Counted from the first letter of the stretch, positions 34,601-44,690 are shown. The stretch: 64,000 nucleotides of DNA from JAOUEA01 sp963821935 (GCA_963821935.1 CAWGFM010000005.1:1178001-1242000); one strand, 5' to 3'. Numbers and translations are program-made. Notes: generated by a model not told the origin, from the sequence alone.

Positions 34601-36440
34601 GGAACGCGACCGCAGTGTCGTTGATCGGCGGACGGTCCCCGCCGGAGCCGCTGCTCACGACGAAGTACTGACCGTTCGGCGCGATGGCCCCGGCGAAGAT
34701 CCGCTGGACGCCACCGACGAACTGCAGGTTGTCATCCCACAACCGGGTCCGCCAGGGCAGCAGCTGGTTGTTCTGCGTGTTGATCAGGCCGACGCCGTAT
34801 CGGTCCTGGCCGGCGATCTGGCGCCCGGTGTGGACGACCAGCAGCTTGCTGCTGTCGGGCGAGAGCACCAGGGCCTGCACGGTGAGCTCACCGTTGACGC
34901 CGATGCCGCCGGACATGTTGTTCACGAAACCGGTCACGACCGCACCGGTGGTGGCGCTCACCGCGGCAAGGCTGACGCGGGAGGTGTTGTTGACCGTGAC
35001 GAACTGGCCGCCGACGTAGACGGTCGTGTTCGTGGCTTCCACGGACGTCGCCGCCGCGTTCGCGTTTGCGGTGAAGCCCGTGACGGTCGCGCCGGTCGTC
35101 GGGTTGATCGATGCGATCTTGCGCTTCGTCACGCCGTTGACCGTGTTGAAGCGGCCGACGACGAAGAGCTTGGTGCCGTCCGGGGAGGCTTCGACCTCGG
35201 TGACCCCGCCGCCGCCGAAGGTGGGACGGAAGTTGGCGTCGACCAGGCCGGTGTCCAGGTTGTAGGACGCGAGTGAAGGCTGGTTGTAGGTCGTGGTGTT
35301 GCCGGCGGTGTTGTTCTGGATCTGCGTGAACGAGCCGGCGATGAAGACCCGGTTGCCGATGTAAGCGAGGTCGGTGATCTCACCGGTCGTGATCTGTGGA
35401 ACGTTGGTCCGCGCCGTGTCCGGGGGGATCCTGGTGTGCCCGGGCACGGGCTGGTTGCCGGACGGGGGTGCCGCTTGCACCGTGATCGACAGGGACGCCT
35501 GGCTCTTCTGGCTCGCGTTGTTCAGGGCGTCCACCGCGTCGACGGTGTAGGTGTGACTCGAACCCGCGGCCAGCCCGTTGTCGGTGAACGAGGTGTTGGT
35601 GGTCGAACCGACGGACGTGGCGCCACCGTCTCGGTAGACGCGGTAGGTGATCGGGAGCGATGGGTCGGTGGAGGCCGCCCAGCTGATCTGGATGGAGCTG
35701 CTCGATGGGCTCGTGCCGGCGGGTCGGCCGGGAACGGTCGGAGCGGTGGTGTCGCCCGGTGCGCCCTCGTCTCCCGGCGCTTGGTCCAGGACCACGTGGT
35801 CGAAGTTGGCCGTGAAGGTCTTGGCGGCACTGTCACCGATCTGGATCCGGCCCACGGGCGTGGTGCCGGTGTTGGCCTGCCACGCGTTCACGATGCGGAC
35901 GCCGTCGCGGTACAGGTCCCACGTCGTGTTGGAGCCCACTGAGCCGCACAGCTCCACGTTGTGCCAGCCGGTGCCCAGCTGCACGGTGGTCGTGCGGACG
36001 ACGGATGCGAAGTCCGATCGCATCTGCACGGTGCCGTTGGCCGCACGGAAGGCCTTGATGATGCCGCCGTTGGCAGCGGTGCGCAGACGGAAGAGGTCGA
36101 CCCCCGCTGTCGAGGAGGCCAGGTTGACGTTGGTGCTCATGCAGACCTGGTTGAAGGTCGCACCCAGATTGCGGTAGGCGAATGCCGACTGGTTGGTGAC
36201 CTGTGCGCGGGCGCTTGGCGCGGCAGGGCTGCCGGCGGCGTTGTCGATCGTGAGCCGGGTCGCGGTCCAATTGGCGAGGTTGCCGGCGGTGAAGTCGTCG
36301 GAGAACAGCGGCGCAGCGTAGGCCGCCGGCGCAACCACCATCTGCATCGTGGACACGAGCAGGGTGATGAGCCCCAGGATCGAGATGGCGCGTCGTGCGG
36401 TGTGCCGTTGAGCCTTCATCCTACGGATCTCCTTGGACAT
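31613..36440 (-). CDS. Giant secreted multidomain surface protein (jelly-roll, FN3, propeller, PKD; four frameshifts)
   Basis: About 1,607 residues when four single-base insertions near 32896, 32397, 32117 and 31978 are removed. Order: signal peptide (AISILGLITLLVSTMQMVV...AYA); a jelly-roll/LamG-like domain to about residue 225; a fibronectin type III domain (about 235-325); a beta-propeller-like region with repeated VFIAGSFTQI and VYVGGQFVTV motifs (about 350-760); five Ig-like modules each containing a RYLQ/QYLQ-type tag followed by an Asx-Gly turn; then three PKD domains (YSWNFGNGT, YLWNFGDGT, YSWNFGDAT). No catalytic site is visible. Such architecture suggests adhesion or carbohydrate contact. 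A shared domain links it to the neighbouring glycosidase. Confidence 0.82.
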
Positions 36441-36530
36441 GAGCCTCGTTCGGTGTCCGCCATGCGGCGGACACCGATCTGTGTGAGCCCTGGGAGATCC
36501 TCGGGGGGATCATCGGGCATCTGGCGTATT

Positions 36531-36536
36531 GAGTGT
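36531..36536 (-). promoter_or_regulatory. Putative -10 box TACACT for the giant surface-protein gene
   Basis: TACACT on the minus strand lies about 90 bases upstream of ATG 36440; GAACGAGG precedes the ATG. No clear -35. The rest of the 220-base gap shows nothing else. Confidence 0.4.
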
Positions 36537-36663
36537 AGCCCGGAACCGCAAGGGAACTACGTTCGAGCTACGGAACTTGAGGGAGGATATCGTTCCGTTC
36601 GGTCCTCCCACAATAGGACTTCGGGCTTATGCCCCTAGCATCTGACGGAGATATACAGCCAGC

Positions 36664-38224
36664 TCAGGGGAGTCGTTCGACCAGCACGTCGTCGAAGTTG
36701 GCAGTGAACGTCTTGGCCGAGGAGCTGCCGATGTCGACGCGGCCCACGGCGGTCGTACCCGTGTTGGCTGTCCACCCGGCGAGGACCGGGGTTCCGTCTC
36801 GGGACAATGTCCACGATCCTGCCCCACCGACGGTTCCACAAAGGCGCACCTGGTGCCACCCGGATCCCAACGCGACGCCCGAGCTGCGCTGCACGCCGGA
36901 GACATCCGAGCGGAACGCGAGCTGGCCGGACGGGTTGAGGAACACCCGCACGATGGCTCCGTCGGGGGCGGTCCGCAGCCGGAACAGCACCAGGGATCCG
37001 CTCCTGGCGGCGACGTTGACACGAACACCCATGCACACAGCGCTGTGGGTGCTTCCCAACGCCCGTGCGGCCCACGCGCTCTGGTTGGTTACCTGCGCTC
37101 GAGCGCTGGGCGGTGACGGGTTGCCGGTCGCATCGTCGATCGTGAAGCGCGTCGTAGTGGTCCAGCCGGACAAGCTCCCCGCCCCGAACCCGTCGGCGAA
37201 GATCACGCCGCCGCCCGGCCCGTGCGGTGGGTTGAAGTACGGGTCCTGGCCCATGGCTCGATAGGCGTTGTAAGCGTTCTGGGAGGTATCGACCGGCCAT
37301 GTGTGGGTGAACCCGTTCCTGGTCATCTGGGTGTCGAAGTACAAGATCGCCTCGATCATGGGATAGGCCGACGGCAGCAGATCGCGCGAGCTGGTGATCC
37401 ATGCCGCCTTGCGAGCGGCCTGCGCCGGGTCTTCCATGACCCCGTTCTCGGCGATCATGATCGGCTTGGTCTTGGTCGAGGCCCAGTCGTAGAACGGGTC
37501 GAAGACCTGCGTGAAGCTGCGCCACTGGCTCCCGGGCCTGGGATACCAGTTGTAGCCGTCTGCCGCGATCCAGTCGACGTAGGCGTCCCCCGGGTAGTAG
37601 TCGGGTGGCCACGGCGAGCGCGTGACGAAGCTCCAGGCCGTCGGGCACCAGACCCACACCACGTTGGAGGCCCCACGCTGCTGCGAAGACCTCGTGCACG
37701 TGGCGCCACGCCGCGATCATGTCGGCGGGCGAGTGCACCTCGGAGGAACGGTAGCCGGCCTCCATCTCGTGGTAGTAGCGCAGGAAGATCGGCTCACCGA
37801 AGGCCGCCAGGCGGTCGGCCTGGGCGCGAAGCCAGGCATCGTGGACCCCCGTGCGGAGCTCGATCGTGTCGGCGCCCGCCCCCCAGGTGATCATGGGGAT
37901 GCGTCCCATGGGCAGGTCCCAGCTCTCCAGGGAGGTGGGGATCGCCTCGTCGAAGGCGTAGAAGCGGTTGATGATGTCGTAGCGCCGGCCCAAGAAGGAC
38001 TCCCGCGCACCGATCTCGCCCATCCCGCCGCCCACCCCGTCTCCTCGATCGGGGTTGACGGTGGCCCCGAACCAGGCCCCCGATGAAGGCGAGAGCGGTC
38101 CGATCGGACGAGGAGCCGCGCCCGAGGTCGCCGGGGCGGCCACCACCAGGGCCGCCACCATGCACACGGCGGCGAGCACCCGGAGCAGGCGGTGCGGAGC
38201 GCGGATCGGGAGGATGGGGGTCAC
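36664..38224 (-). CDS. Secreted GH26-type glycoside hydrolase with C-terminal jelly-roll domain (one frameshift)
   Basis: About 519 residues after removing one base near 37675. A signal peptide (LLRVLAAVCMVAALVVAAPATSGA) leads into a TIM-barrel-like catalytic part: IPMITWGAG, FLRYYHEMEAGYRS (acid/base Glu of GH26-type enzymes), VVWVWCPTAW, and KPIMIAENGVMED with the likely nucleophile Glu. GH26 enzymes mostly cleave beta-mannans. A linker (about residue 330) joins it to a domain of about 180 residues (SARAQVTNQSAW ... FTANFDDVLVERLP) that is also present at the N-terminus of the giant protein next door, probably for binding. I chose GTG 38224, directly before the signal peptide; ATG 38326 would add 34 polar residues. 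Confidence 0.78.
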
Positions 38225-38277
38225 TGCGGGGTGCACAGTATCCGCCGTGGGGTTGCCCGTCAATGCATCGGCCGATA

Positions 38278-39408
38278 TCAGTCCGTGTTTCGATCGCGGC
38301 GCCGCACCAGCCTGTACACCAGCCACCCCAGCAGCGCCAGCAGGCTGAGCGGGACCAGGTAGCCCAGTCCGACCACGACCGCGCCGAGCACTCGCAGGAA
38401 CCCCTGCGTGGCGTAGTCGAGGGCCTCGGACAGGCTCGGGTTGTCCACGTCCGACGGCTGCTGCTCTTCGGTCTCAGGTGCGTCCTGTTCACGGAGGGAG
38501 ACCCTGATCGTCGCCTCGGCGACCTGATCCCTGATGAAGTTCAGGTTGCCTTGGATCTTCTCGATATCGAACTGCGTGTTGTCGATCAAGGTCGCGAAGC
38601 GAAGGATCTCTGCGGACGAGGTGGCATCGGCTTGGAGGTCGCGGAGCAGGTCGCGTCGGTCGGTCAGGATCTGCAGGCGCGCCTGCAGGTCGATGAATTC
38701 GGCGGTGACGTCTTCGCCGGTGATCTCATCGAGCTGCACGGTGCCCAAGCCGCGGAGCTGCTCCATGGCCTGGTCGAACCGCTGCGCGGGGATGCGCAGG
38801 GTGAAGGTGCCGGCGCGTCCATCCTGGGTGGACGACGTCAGCACGATCCCGCCGCTGGTGCCGGCGATGCGCGACACGGCGCTCACCTTCCGATCGAAAT
38901 CGCCATTGGGCACGACCACATCGATGCGACCGTCCCGCACGATCTTGCTCAGATCCTGTTGCTGCCCAGGCGCCTGAGCCACCAGGTCAGGATCGATGTT
39001 CGGGAGACCAGGTGCGGCTTGGTCGGCGCCCGCGTCCGAGTCGGTGAGCGCACCGGAGCGTGTGTTGCCTGACTCCTCCGTGTAGCCGGCCTGCCCGAGG
39101 ATCCTACGGGGACCGTCCGCTGCCGGCACAGGTGAGGCTTGAGCCGGTTGCGAATCGGCTTCTCCACCGGCGGCGGCCCCACTGCCGTCGGAACCGCCGC
39201 CTTGGGCCAGGAAGCCGATGCTGCCGGCCAGGATCAGCAAAGCGACCGAGGCGGCGACCAAGGCCGGCCACCGCTGCCCTCCGCGCCGGGGACGGCGGGG
39301 CGCTGGTCGGCCGGCGGATGCACGAGCCGCGGCGCGCACGTTCTCGAGGCGCGCGGCCTCGCTGAGGTCGTCCTCCAGCAACTGGAGGTATCGGATGTCG
39401 CTGTTCAT
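38278..39408 (-). CDS. DUF4349 membrane protein, possible anti-sigma factor
   Basis: A 376-residue protein with a short cytosolic N-terminus (MNSDIRYLQLLEDDLSEAAR, helical), one membrane helix near residues 48-68 (ALVASVALLILAGSIGFLA), a disordered linker, a DUF4349 domain (about 150-320: DGRIDVVVPNGDFDRKVSAVSRIA, GTFTLRIPAQRFDQAMEQL, coiled region) and a second membrane helix near the C-terminus. The ATG overlaps the stop of the ECF sigma gene, which strongly suggests a membrane partner that holds the sigma factor, although DUF4349 is not a textbook anti-sigma family. Confidence 0.82.
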   Translation of the reverse strand: MNSDIRYLQLLEDDLSEAARLENVRAAARASAGRPAPRRPRRGGQRWPALVAASVALLILAGSIGFLAQGGGSDGSGAAAGGEADSQPAQASPVPAADGPRRILGQAGYTEESGNTRSGALTDSDAGADQAAPGLPNIDPDLVAQAPGQQQDLSKIVRDGRIDVVVPNGDFDRKVSAVSRIAGTSGGIVLTSSTQDGRAGTFTLRIPAQRFDQAMEQLRGLGTVQLDEITGEDVTAEFIDLQARLQILTDRRDLLRDLQADATSSAEILRFATLIDNTQFDIEKIQGNLNFIRDQVAEATIRVSLREQDAPETEEQQPSDVDNPSLSEALDYATQGFLRVLGAVVVGLGYLVPLSLLALLGWLVYRLVRRRDRNTD

Positions 39409-40058
39409 GTCTTCTCGGCCTCCGTGCTCAGCTGCATCCCACGGTCCTGCAGCACCATCGCGACCTTGCGCAGTCCTCGGCTGACGCGCTGGCGAGCGTT
39501 CGCCTCGCTGCAGCGCATGCGTCGGGCGACCTCCGGATAGCCGAGCCCCTCGATCACGTGCAGGCGCATGGCCTCCCGGTGATCGCTCGAGAGCGTCTCG
39601 AGGGCGTCGAGCAGCGCGTCACGGATCGGCACGAAGTCGACCAGGTCCTCGATGCGCTCGTAGTCATCCGGGGCCAGCTCACGTTCGGGCATGCCCAGGC
39701 GCCGGCGAGCGGCCGCGTCGACCCGTCCGGTCCGGAAGAACCGGCCCAGCCGGTTGCGTGCGATGCCGTAGAGCCATGCCACGCCGTTCACCCCCACGTC
39801 GGTGTAGTTGTGTCTGGATGCGAACGCCTCCGCGAAGGTCTCGGCGGTCAGCTCGGCGGCCGCCTCGGGGTCGAGGATGCGGCGCGCGAAGTAACGGAGC
39901 AGCTCCTCGGCGTGGCGCCGATACAGCTCCGTGAACGCGTCCGCGTCGTCCTTGGACGCCTGCAGCAGTTCGCTGTCGGTCCTACCGTCCTCGTCCGGCA
40001 CGGGCCTCCTCGTTCGCCGTCCTCGCGGGGTCGTTCGGTGTCGTGCTCGAGCCTTCAT
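39405..40058 (-). CDS. ECF-type RNA polymerase sigma factor
   Basis: A 217-residue sigma-70-family factor. Region 2 covers AFTELYRRHAEELLRYFARRIL to WLYGIARNRLGRFFR; region 4 covers LETLSSDHREAMRLHVIEGLGYPEVARRM and RVSRGLRKV, the helix-turn-helix that reads the -35. Between them sits a charged linker. It is cotranscribed with the DUF4349 gene (ATGA overlap). An extracytoplasmic signal probably releases it. I chose ATG 40058, leaving space for a divergent promoter of the MOSC gene. Confidence 0.9.
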   Translation of the reverse strand: MKARARHRTTPRGRRTRRPVPDEDGRTDSELLQASKDDADAFTELYRRHAEELLRYFARRILDPEAAAELTAETFAEAFASRHNYTDVGVNGVAWLYGIARNRLGRFFRTGRVDAAARRRLGMPERELAPDDYERIEDLVDFVPIRDALLDALETLSSDHREAMRLHVIEGLGYPEVARRMRCSEANARQRVSRGLRKVAMVLQDRGMQLSTEAEKT

Positions 40059-40133
40059 GCCGCGACACCGTCCGGCCGTGACAGTGGATGCGACGCTTCC
40101 TCGATGCCCGCGGTTCCCCGGACGGTCCGATGG

Positions 40134-40139
40134 TACGTT
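40134..40139 (+). promoter_or_regulatory. Leaderless -10 box TACGTT (MOSC gene)
   Basis: TACGTT plus a 7-base gap, then ATG 40147; a purine stretch GGGAG is too close to act as Shine-Dalgarno. Confidence 0.45.
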
Positions 40140-40146
40140 CGGGAGC

Positions 40147-40674
40147 ATGCGTGATCTGCAGACGGGGGCTCTCGAGCAGGGGCTGGATCACATCGCTGCT
40201 TCGCCGACCGACCGGGGCACGGTCGAGATGATCGTGCGGCGGCCATCGGTCGACGAGCGGGAGACGATCACCTCGGCGCAGGTGGAGCCGGGCCACGGTC
40301 TGGTGGGGGATTCATGGGGATCGCGTCCCCATCCGTCGCCGCACGCCGAGCTGACGCTGATGAACTCACGGTGCATCGCCCTGCTCGCGGACGATGTCGA
40401 CCGGTGGCCGCTGGCGGGTGACCAGCTGTACGTCGACCTGGACCTCAGCGTGGTGAACCTGCCCGCCGGATCGCGGCTCCGCGTCGGGTCCGCGCTCATC
40501 GAGGTGAGCGCCAAGCCGCATTCGGGATGCTCCAAGTTCTCGTCGCGGTTCGGCGCCGAGGCCCTCGCGTTCGTGAACTCCGACACGGGCCGAGCCATGC
40601 GGCTGCGTGGTCTGAACGCGTGGGTCGTGGAGGGCGGCCCGATCCGCACGGGTGACCACCTCACGAAGGAGTAG
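40147..40674 (+). CDS. MOSC-domain protein
   Basis: A 175-residue stand-alone MOSC (molybdenum cofactor sulfurase C-terminal-like) protein. VEPGHGLVGDSWGSRPH, LTLMNSRCIALLA and the cysteine in EVSAKPHSGCSKFSSRFG fit the family, in which a conserved Cys can carry sulfur or coordinate molybdenum cofactor. Members include YiiM-like N-hydroxylated base reductases. Its stop is followed after 4 bases by the S9 peptidase start, so they form a pair. Confidence 0.85.
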   Translation: MRDLQTGALEQGLDHIAASPTDRGTVEMIVRRPSVDERETITSAQVEPGHGLVGDSWGSRPHPSPHAELTLMNSRCIALLADDVDRWPLAGDQLYVDLDLSVVNLPAGSRLRVGSALIEVSAKPHSGCSKFSSRFGAEALAFVNSDTGRAMRLRGLNAWVVEGGPIRTGDHLTKE

Positions 40675-40678
40675 TGCC

Positions 40679-42775
40679 GTGGCGCTGAGCGACGCGTTCC
40701 CTCGGCAGCACGCGCGCACGCGCGGGTTCAACCTGGGACTGCCGCGGTCGTTCCAGGTTGCGGACGACGGGTCGCGGGTGGCGTTCCTGCGAACCCCCGC
40801 CGGTGACGACCCACACGCCACGCTGTGGGTCTACGACGTTGCCGACGATCGTGAGCGTGAGGTCTATGGAGCCGGTACGGCCGAGGAGCGGCTGACGCAG
40901 GCAGAGATCGACCGACGGGAGCGGGCCGGCGAGCGGCAATCGGGGGTCGTGACGTTCGCGGGCGACCCGGACCTGCAGGTCGCGTCCTTCGTTGTCGGGG
41001 ACCAGCTGCTGGTCGCCGAGCTGGTGTCGGGCGACGTTCGAGCCTTGTCACCCGCCGGTCCCGCGTTCGACCCACGACCCGATCCGACCGGGCGATGCAT
41101 CGCCTACGTGACCGACGGAGCGCTGCACGCGCTCGACCTCGATGACGGCACCGATCGCCGACTGGCGAGCGACGATGACCCCGACGTGCAGTGGGGGCTC
41201 GCCGAGTTCATCGCCGCAGAGGAGATGGAACGTCTCCGTGGGTACTGGTGGGCACCGGACGGCGAACGGCTCCTCGCCTGCCGCGTCGACGAGCGACCGG
41301 TCGCGACCTGGCACATCGCGTCTCCGATGGACCCCGCGGCCCAACCCCGGGCCACCCGCTACCCGCAGACGGGGACACCCAACGCCATCGTCACGATGCA
41401 CGTGGTGGGCATGGACGGTTCAAGGGTGGACGTCGACTGGGACCGCGCAAGCTTCGAGTACATCGTCGCAGCGTCGTGGACATCGGAAGGACCGCCGCTG
41501 GCCCTGGTGCAATCGCGCGACCAGCGAACCGTGCAGGTGCTGGCGATCGATCCGGACTCCGGAAGGACCGAGGTGGTCTGGCGCGATCACGACGATCGCT
41601 GGACGCACATCGTCGAGGGCGTGCCGGCGTGGCTCCCCGGAGGCCGTCTGCTCACGGTGGGGCACCGGGACGACACGCGCAGCCTGCTGATCGACGACGA
41701 ACGGGTGACACCGGTTGGCCTGCAGGTGGATGCGGTCGTCGACGCGGGTGAGTCCGTGGTGATCCGCGCCACCGAGGAACCCACCGAGATGCACGCGTGG
41801 CGCCTGGGACCCGACGGCGGACTGGAGCGGTTGACCGACGGCGCCGGTGTGCACGGTGCCGTCGTCGGCGGCGATCTCATGGTGCTCGTCGACGAGAACG
41901 ATGATGAGGCCCTGCCCACGGCGACCGTGCTGCGCGACGGGGACCCGATCCACACCTTCGAACGACGCGCCGAAACGCCGACGTTGCGGGCGCGGCCGAT
42001 CTTCGCCTCGCTGGGGCCCAGGGAGCTGCGGTCGGCGCTGCTCATCCCTGGGGGGCAGATGCCGCCCGAAGGTTCTGGCGGCACGCTTCCCGTGTTGCTC
42101 GACCCGTACGGCGGACCGCATTTCGGCCGCGTCCAGCGGATGCAGCGGTTGCACCTGGAGTCGCAATGGTTCGCCGACCAGGGGTTCGCCGTGCTGGTGA
42201 TCGACGGCCGCGGCACCCCTTACCGTGGGGTTGCCTGGGATCAGGCGGTCTACCGCGACTACATCGACGTGGGGCTCGCGGACCAGGTCGAGGGCCTCCT
42301 CGCCGCGGCCGAGCGCTATCCGTTCCTCGATCTGGACCGCGTGGCGATGCGCGGCTGGTCTTACGGCGGGTACCTGACGTTGGGCGCGCTGCTCCGGCGC
42401 CCGGATGTGTTCCACGCCGGCATCGCGGGCGCTCCGGTGAGCGACATGCGTCTGTACGACACGCACTACACCGAGCGCTATCTGGGTACCCCACAGGAGG
42501 AGCCCGACGCGTACGCCAACGCCGACCTCGTGCCCGACGCCGCGAGCCTGCGTGGCGAGCTGATGATCATCCACGGCATCGCCGACGACAACGTCTACGT
42601 CACGCATTCGCTCCGCATGTCGAAGGCCCTCATGGAGGCCGGGCGCCGTCACTCGATGATCCCGTTGAGCGGTATCACCCACCGCCCGGTCGACGAACGG
42701 GCCGCCGAGAACATGTTGAAGATCGAGGTCGAGTTCCTGCAGCGTGCCCTGGGTGTCGCCTCACCGGAGGCGTAG
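40679..42775 (+). CDS. S9-family (DPP IV-like) serine peptidase
   Basis: A 698-residue prolyl oligopeptidase-family enzyme with an N-terminal eight-bladed propeller (to about residue 440) and a C-terminal alpha/beta-hydrolase domain. The catalytic triad is Ser561 in MRGWSYGGYLT, Asp636 in HGIADDNVYV and His668 in SGITHRP; the double Glu typical of DPP IV is present as AAEEMERLRGYWW. Cleaves short peptides, often after proline. There is no signal peptide, so it is likely cytoplasmic. AAGGAG inside the MOSC 3' end supplies the Shine-Dalgarno. Confidence 0.93.
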   Translation: MALSDAFPRQHARTRGFNLGLPRSFQVADDGSRVAFLRTPAGDDPHATLWVYDVADDREREVYGAGTAEERLTQAEIDRRERAGERQSGVVTFAGDPDLQVASFVVGDQLLVAELVSGDVRALSPAGPAFDPRPDPTGRCIAYVTDGALHALDLDDGTDRRLASDDDPDVQWGLAEFIAAEEMERLRGYWWAPDGERLLACRVDERPVATWHIASPMDPAAQPRATRYPQTGTPNAIVTMHVVGMDGSRVDVDWDRASFEYIVAASWTSEGPPLALVQSRDQRTVQVLAIDPDSGRTEVVWRDHDDRWTHIVEGVPAWLPGGRLLTVGHRDDTRSLLIDDERVTPVGLQVDAVVDAGESVVIRATEEPTEMHAWRLGPDGGLERLTDGAGVHGAVVGGDLMVLVDENDDEALPTATVLRDGDPIHTFERRAETPTLRARPIFASLGPRELRSALLIPGGQMPPEGSGGTLPVLLDPYGGPHFGRVQRMQRLHLESQWFADQGFAVLVIDGRGTPYRGVAWDQAVYRDYIDVGLADQVEGLLAAAERYPFLDLDRVAMRGWSYGGYLTLGALLRRPDVFHAGIAGAPVSDMRLYDTHYTERYLGTPQEEPDAYANADLVPDAASLRGELMIIHGIADDNVYVTHSLRMSKALMEAGRRHSMIPLSGITHRPVDERAAENMLKIEVEFLQRALGVASPEA

Positions 42776-42785
42776 GGCGGACCGC

Positions 42786-42791
42786 TAGACT
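42786..42791 (+). promoter_or_regulatory. Putative -10 box TAGACT for lysC
   Basis: CGCTAGACTCG is the same as before the phosphoesterase gene at 7951-7961 apart from the end. The transcript would have a leader of about 30 bases with CGGAG near the ATG. Confidence 0.5.
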
Positions 42792-42828
42792 CGAACGCGT
42801 TCCCGAGCCTCGTCCGGAGCGGCGCGCC

Positions 42829-44076
42829 ATGCCCATCATCGTGCAGAAGTACGGAGGGACCTCGGTCGCTTCCGTGGGGCGGATCCAAGCCGTGGCCGAC
42901 CGCGTCGTGGCGGCTCGGGAGGACGGCAACGACGTGGTCGTGGTCGTCTCGGCCATGGGCCACACCACCGACGAGCTACTGGCGATGGCCGCCGAGATCA
43001 CGCCGGTTCCCGATGCGCGTGAGCTGGACATGCTGCTCACCGCCGGTGAGCGGATCGCCATGTCACTGCTCGGGATCGCCATCAACGCGCGGGGATGTCG
43101 CGCCGCCAGCTACACCGGCTCCCAAGCGGGGATCATGACCGACACCCAGCACGGACAGGCCAGGATCGTGGAGATCCGCCCGAAGCGCATCATGGAGGCG
43201 CTCGAGGGCGGCAACGTCGTCGTGCTCGCGGGGTTCCAGGGGCTCAGCCTGAGCCAGTACGAGATCACCACGCTCGGGCGGGGTGGTTCCGATCTGACCG
43301 CCGTGGCCATGGCTGCCGCCATCGGCGCCGGCGTCTGCGAGATCTACACGGACGTGGAAGGTGTGTTCACCACCGACCCCCGCATCGAGCCGAAAGCCCG
43401 CAAGCTGGAGGTGGCGAGCTACGACGAGATGCTCGAGCTGGCCGCGGCCGGGGCCACGGTGCTGCAGCCGCGATCGGTCGAGTACGCACGACGAACCGGC
43501 GTGCGTCTGCACGTGCGGTCATCGTTCGAAGACGTGCCCGGAACCTGGGTGCAGGAGGTTGAGGACATGGAAGGCGTGCTGATCTCGGGTGTGGCGCTCG
43601 ACACGCGCGAGGCCAAGGTGACCCTGGAGCGTGTCCCCGACCGGCCCGGTGTAGCGGCGCAGGTGTTCAAGTCGATCGCGGACGAAGGCATCAGCATCGA
43701 CATGATCGTGCAGAACATCTCGCACGCCGGCGCCACCGACCTCTCGTTCACCGCGCCGCTCTCGGACATCCCGCGGTTGGAAGGTGTCATGGACCGCGTG
43801 GTGAAGGACGTGGGCGCCGAGCGGTTCACCGTGGACCAAGCCATCGCGAAGGTGTCCTTGGTCGGAGCCGGGATGAAGAGTCATCCGGGTGTCGCGGCGG
43901 ACATGTTCGACTGCCTGGCGTCCGAGGGAGTGAACATCGAGATGATCTCCACGTCGCCGATCCGCATCTCGTGCGTGATCCGACGCGACGACGGTGAGAA
44001 GGCGGTCCGCACGATCCACGAACGTTTCCAGCTGGACGGATCCGGGTCCTCGCCGGGCATCGCCACGGCGCCATGA
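42829..44076 (+). CDS. lysC: Aspartate kinase
   Basis: Phosphorylates aspartate, the entry step to lysine, threonine, methionine and diaminopimelate. The 415-residue sequence has VQKYGGTSVASVGRI (ATP and substrate), LTAGERIAMSLL, LGRGGSDLTAVAMAA, YTDVEGVFTTDPR, and two C-terminal ACT domains (about 260-340 and 345-405) for feedback inhibition. There is an internal VLISGVALD region where beta-subunit starts occur in relatives. A small membrane protein gene overlaps its 3' end (ATGA), then asd follows. Confidence 0.97.
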   Translation: MPIIVQKYGGTSVASVGRIQAVADRVVAAREDGNDVVVVVSAMGHTTDELLAMAAEITPVPDARELDMLLTAGERIAMSLLGIAINARGCRAASYTGSQAGIMTDTQHGQARIVEIRPKRIMEALEGGNVVVLAGFQGLSLSQYEITTLGRGGSDLTAVAMAAAIGAGVCEIYTDVEGVFTTDPRIEPKARKLEVASYDEMLELAAAGATVLQPRSVEYARRTGVRLHVRSSFEDVPGTWVQEVEDMEGVLISGVALDTREAKVTLERVPDRPGVAAQVFKSIADEGISIDMIVQNISHAGATDLSFTAPLSDIPRLEGVMDRVVKDVGAERFTVDQAIAKVSLVGAGMKSHPGVAADMFDCLASEGVNIEMISTSPIRISCVIRRDDGEKAVRTIHERFQLDGSGSSPGIATAP

Positions 44077-44690
44077 GCTCGCAGCCTCCGCTCCCCGCAC
44101 CTCCACTCGGGCCCGGTGAAGCCGAGCAGGCTCGGCTGGCGCCCGAGGAAGAACCGTCTTCACGATGGCCCGTGGTGCTCGCCGTGCTCGGCCTGCTCGT
44201 CGTGGGGGGCGGGGTGGTCGCCCTGCTCGGCTGGGTGCTCGGCGGGCCAGCCGTCTGCGAGGACAGCGCCTTCACCTCGGATCGGTTCGGCTACTGCACG
44301 CAGGTGCCCTCGGGGTGGGAGGCCGCTGCGGCGACCGATGACGAGGATGCCGACCGGTTCCTGCGGCCCGCGGACGCGGCCACGATCTTGGTGACCGCCG
44401 TTCCGGTGTCCGACGGGCAGGACCTGGAGCGGTTCGCCGGCTATGTCCGTGGCCTCGATGCCGATGCAGGGGCCACGGTGGGCCAGATGACCGGCGTCGA
44501 GGTCGCGGGCGTCGAGGCGGTGATGTTCGACATGGCTGCCAGTGCCGAGGACGACGCCACCAGGTCGCGAGAGGTCGTGTTCCTCCAGGACGGGTTCGCA
44601 TGGCGGGTGCAGCTGGCCGACGCATCCGTCAGCTTCGACGCCAGCACTCGCGCGTTGGACGAGCTGCTCCAAGGCTGGGTGTTCGTGTAG
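44073..44690 (+). CDS. Membrane-anchored protein of unknown function in the lysC-asd locus
   Basis: A 205-residue protein with a proline/glutamate-rich cytosolic N-terminus, one membrane helix (WPVVLAVLGLLVVGGGVVALLGWVL, about residues 32-56) and an extracytoplasmic domain with cysteines in AVCEDSAFTSDRFGYCTQVPSGWE, the latter part resembling PsbP-like/lipoprotein domains that begin F..D.. G.. ..P.GW. Start ATG overlaps the lysC stop, so the two are cotranslated. Function unknown. Confidence 0.75.
   Translation: MSSQPPLPAPPLGPGEAEQARLAPEEEPSSRWPVVLAVLGLLVVGGGVVALLGWVLGGPAVCEDSAFTSDRFGYCTQVPSGWEAAAATDDEDADRFLRPADAATILVTAVPVSDGQDLERFAGYVRGLDADAGATVGQMTGVEVAGVEAVMFDMAASAEDDATRSREVVFLQDGFAWRVQLADASVSFDASTRALDELLQGWVFV

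Noticed and set aside
31613..38224. Mobile or phage-derived island
   Set aside because: The surface-protein genes have no integrase, transposase, direct repeats or composition break; size alone is not evidence of transfer.
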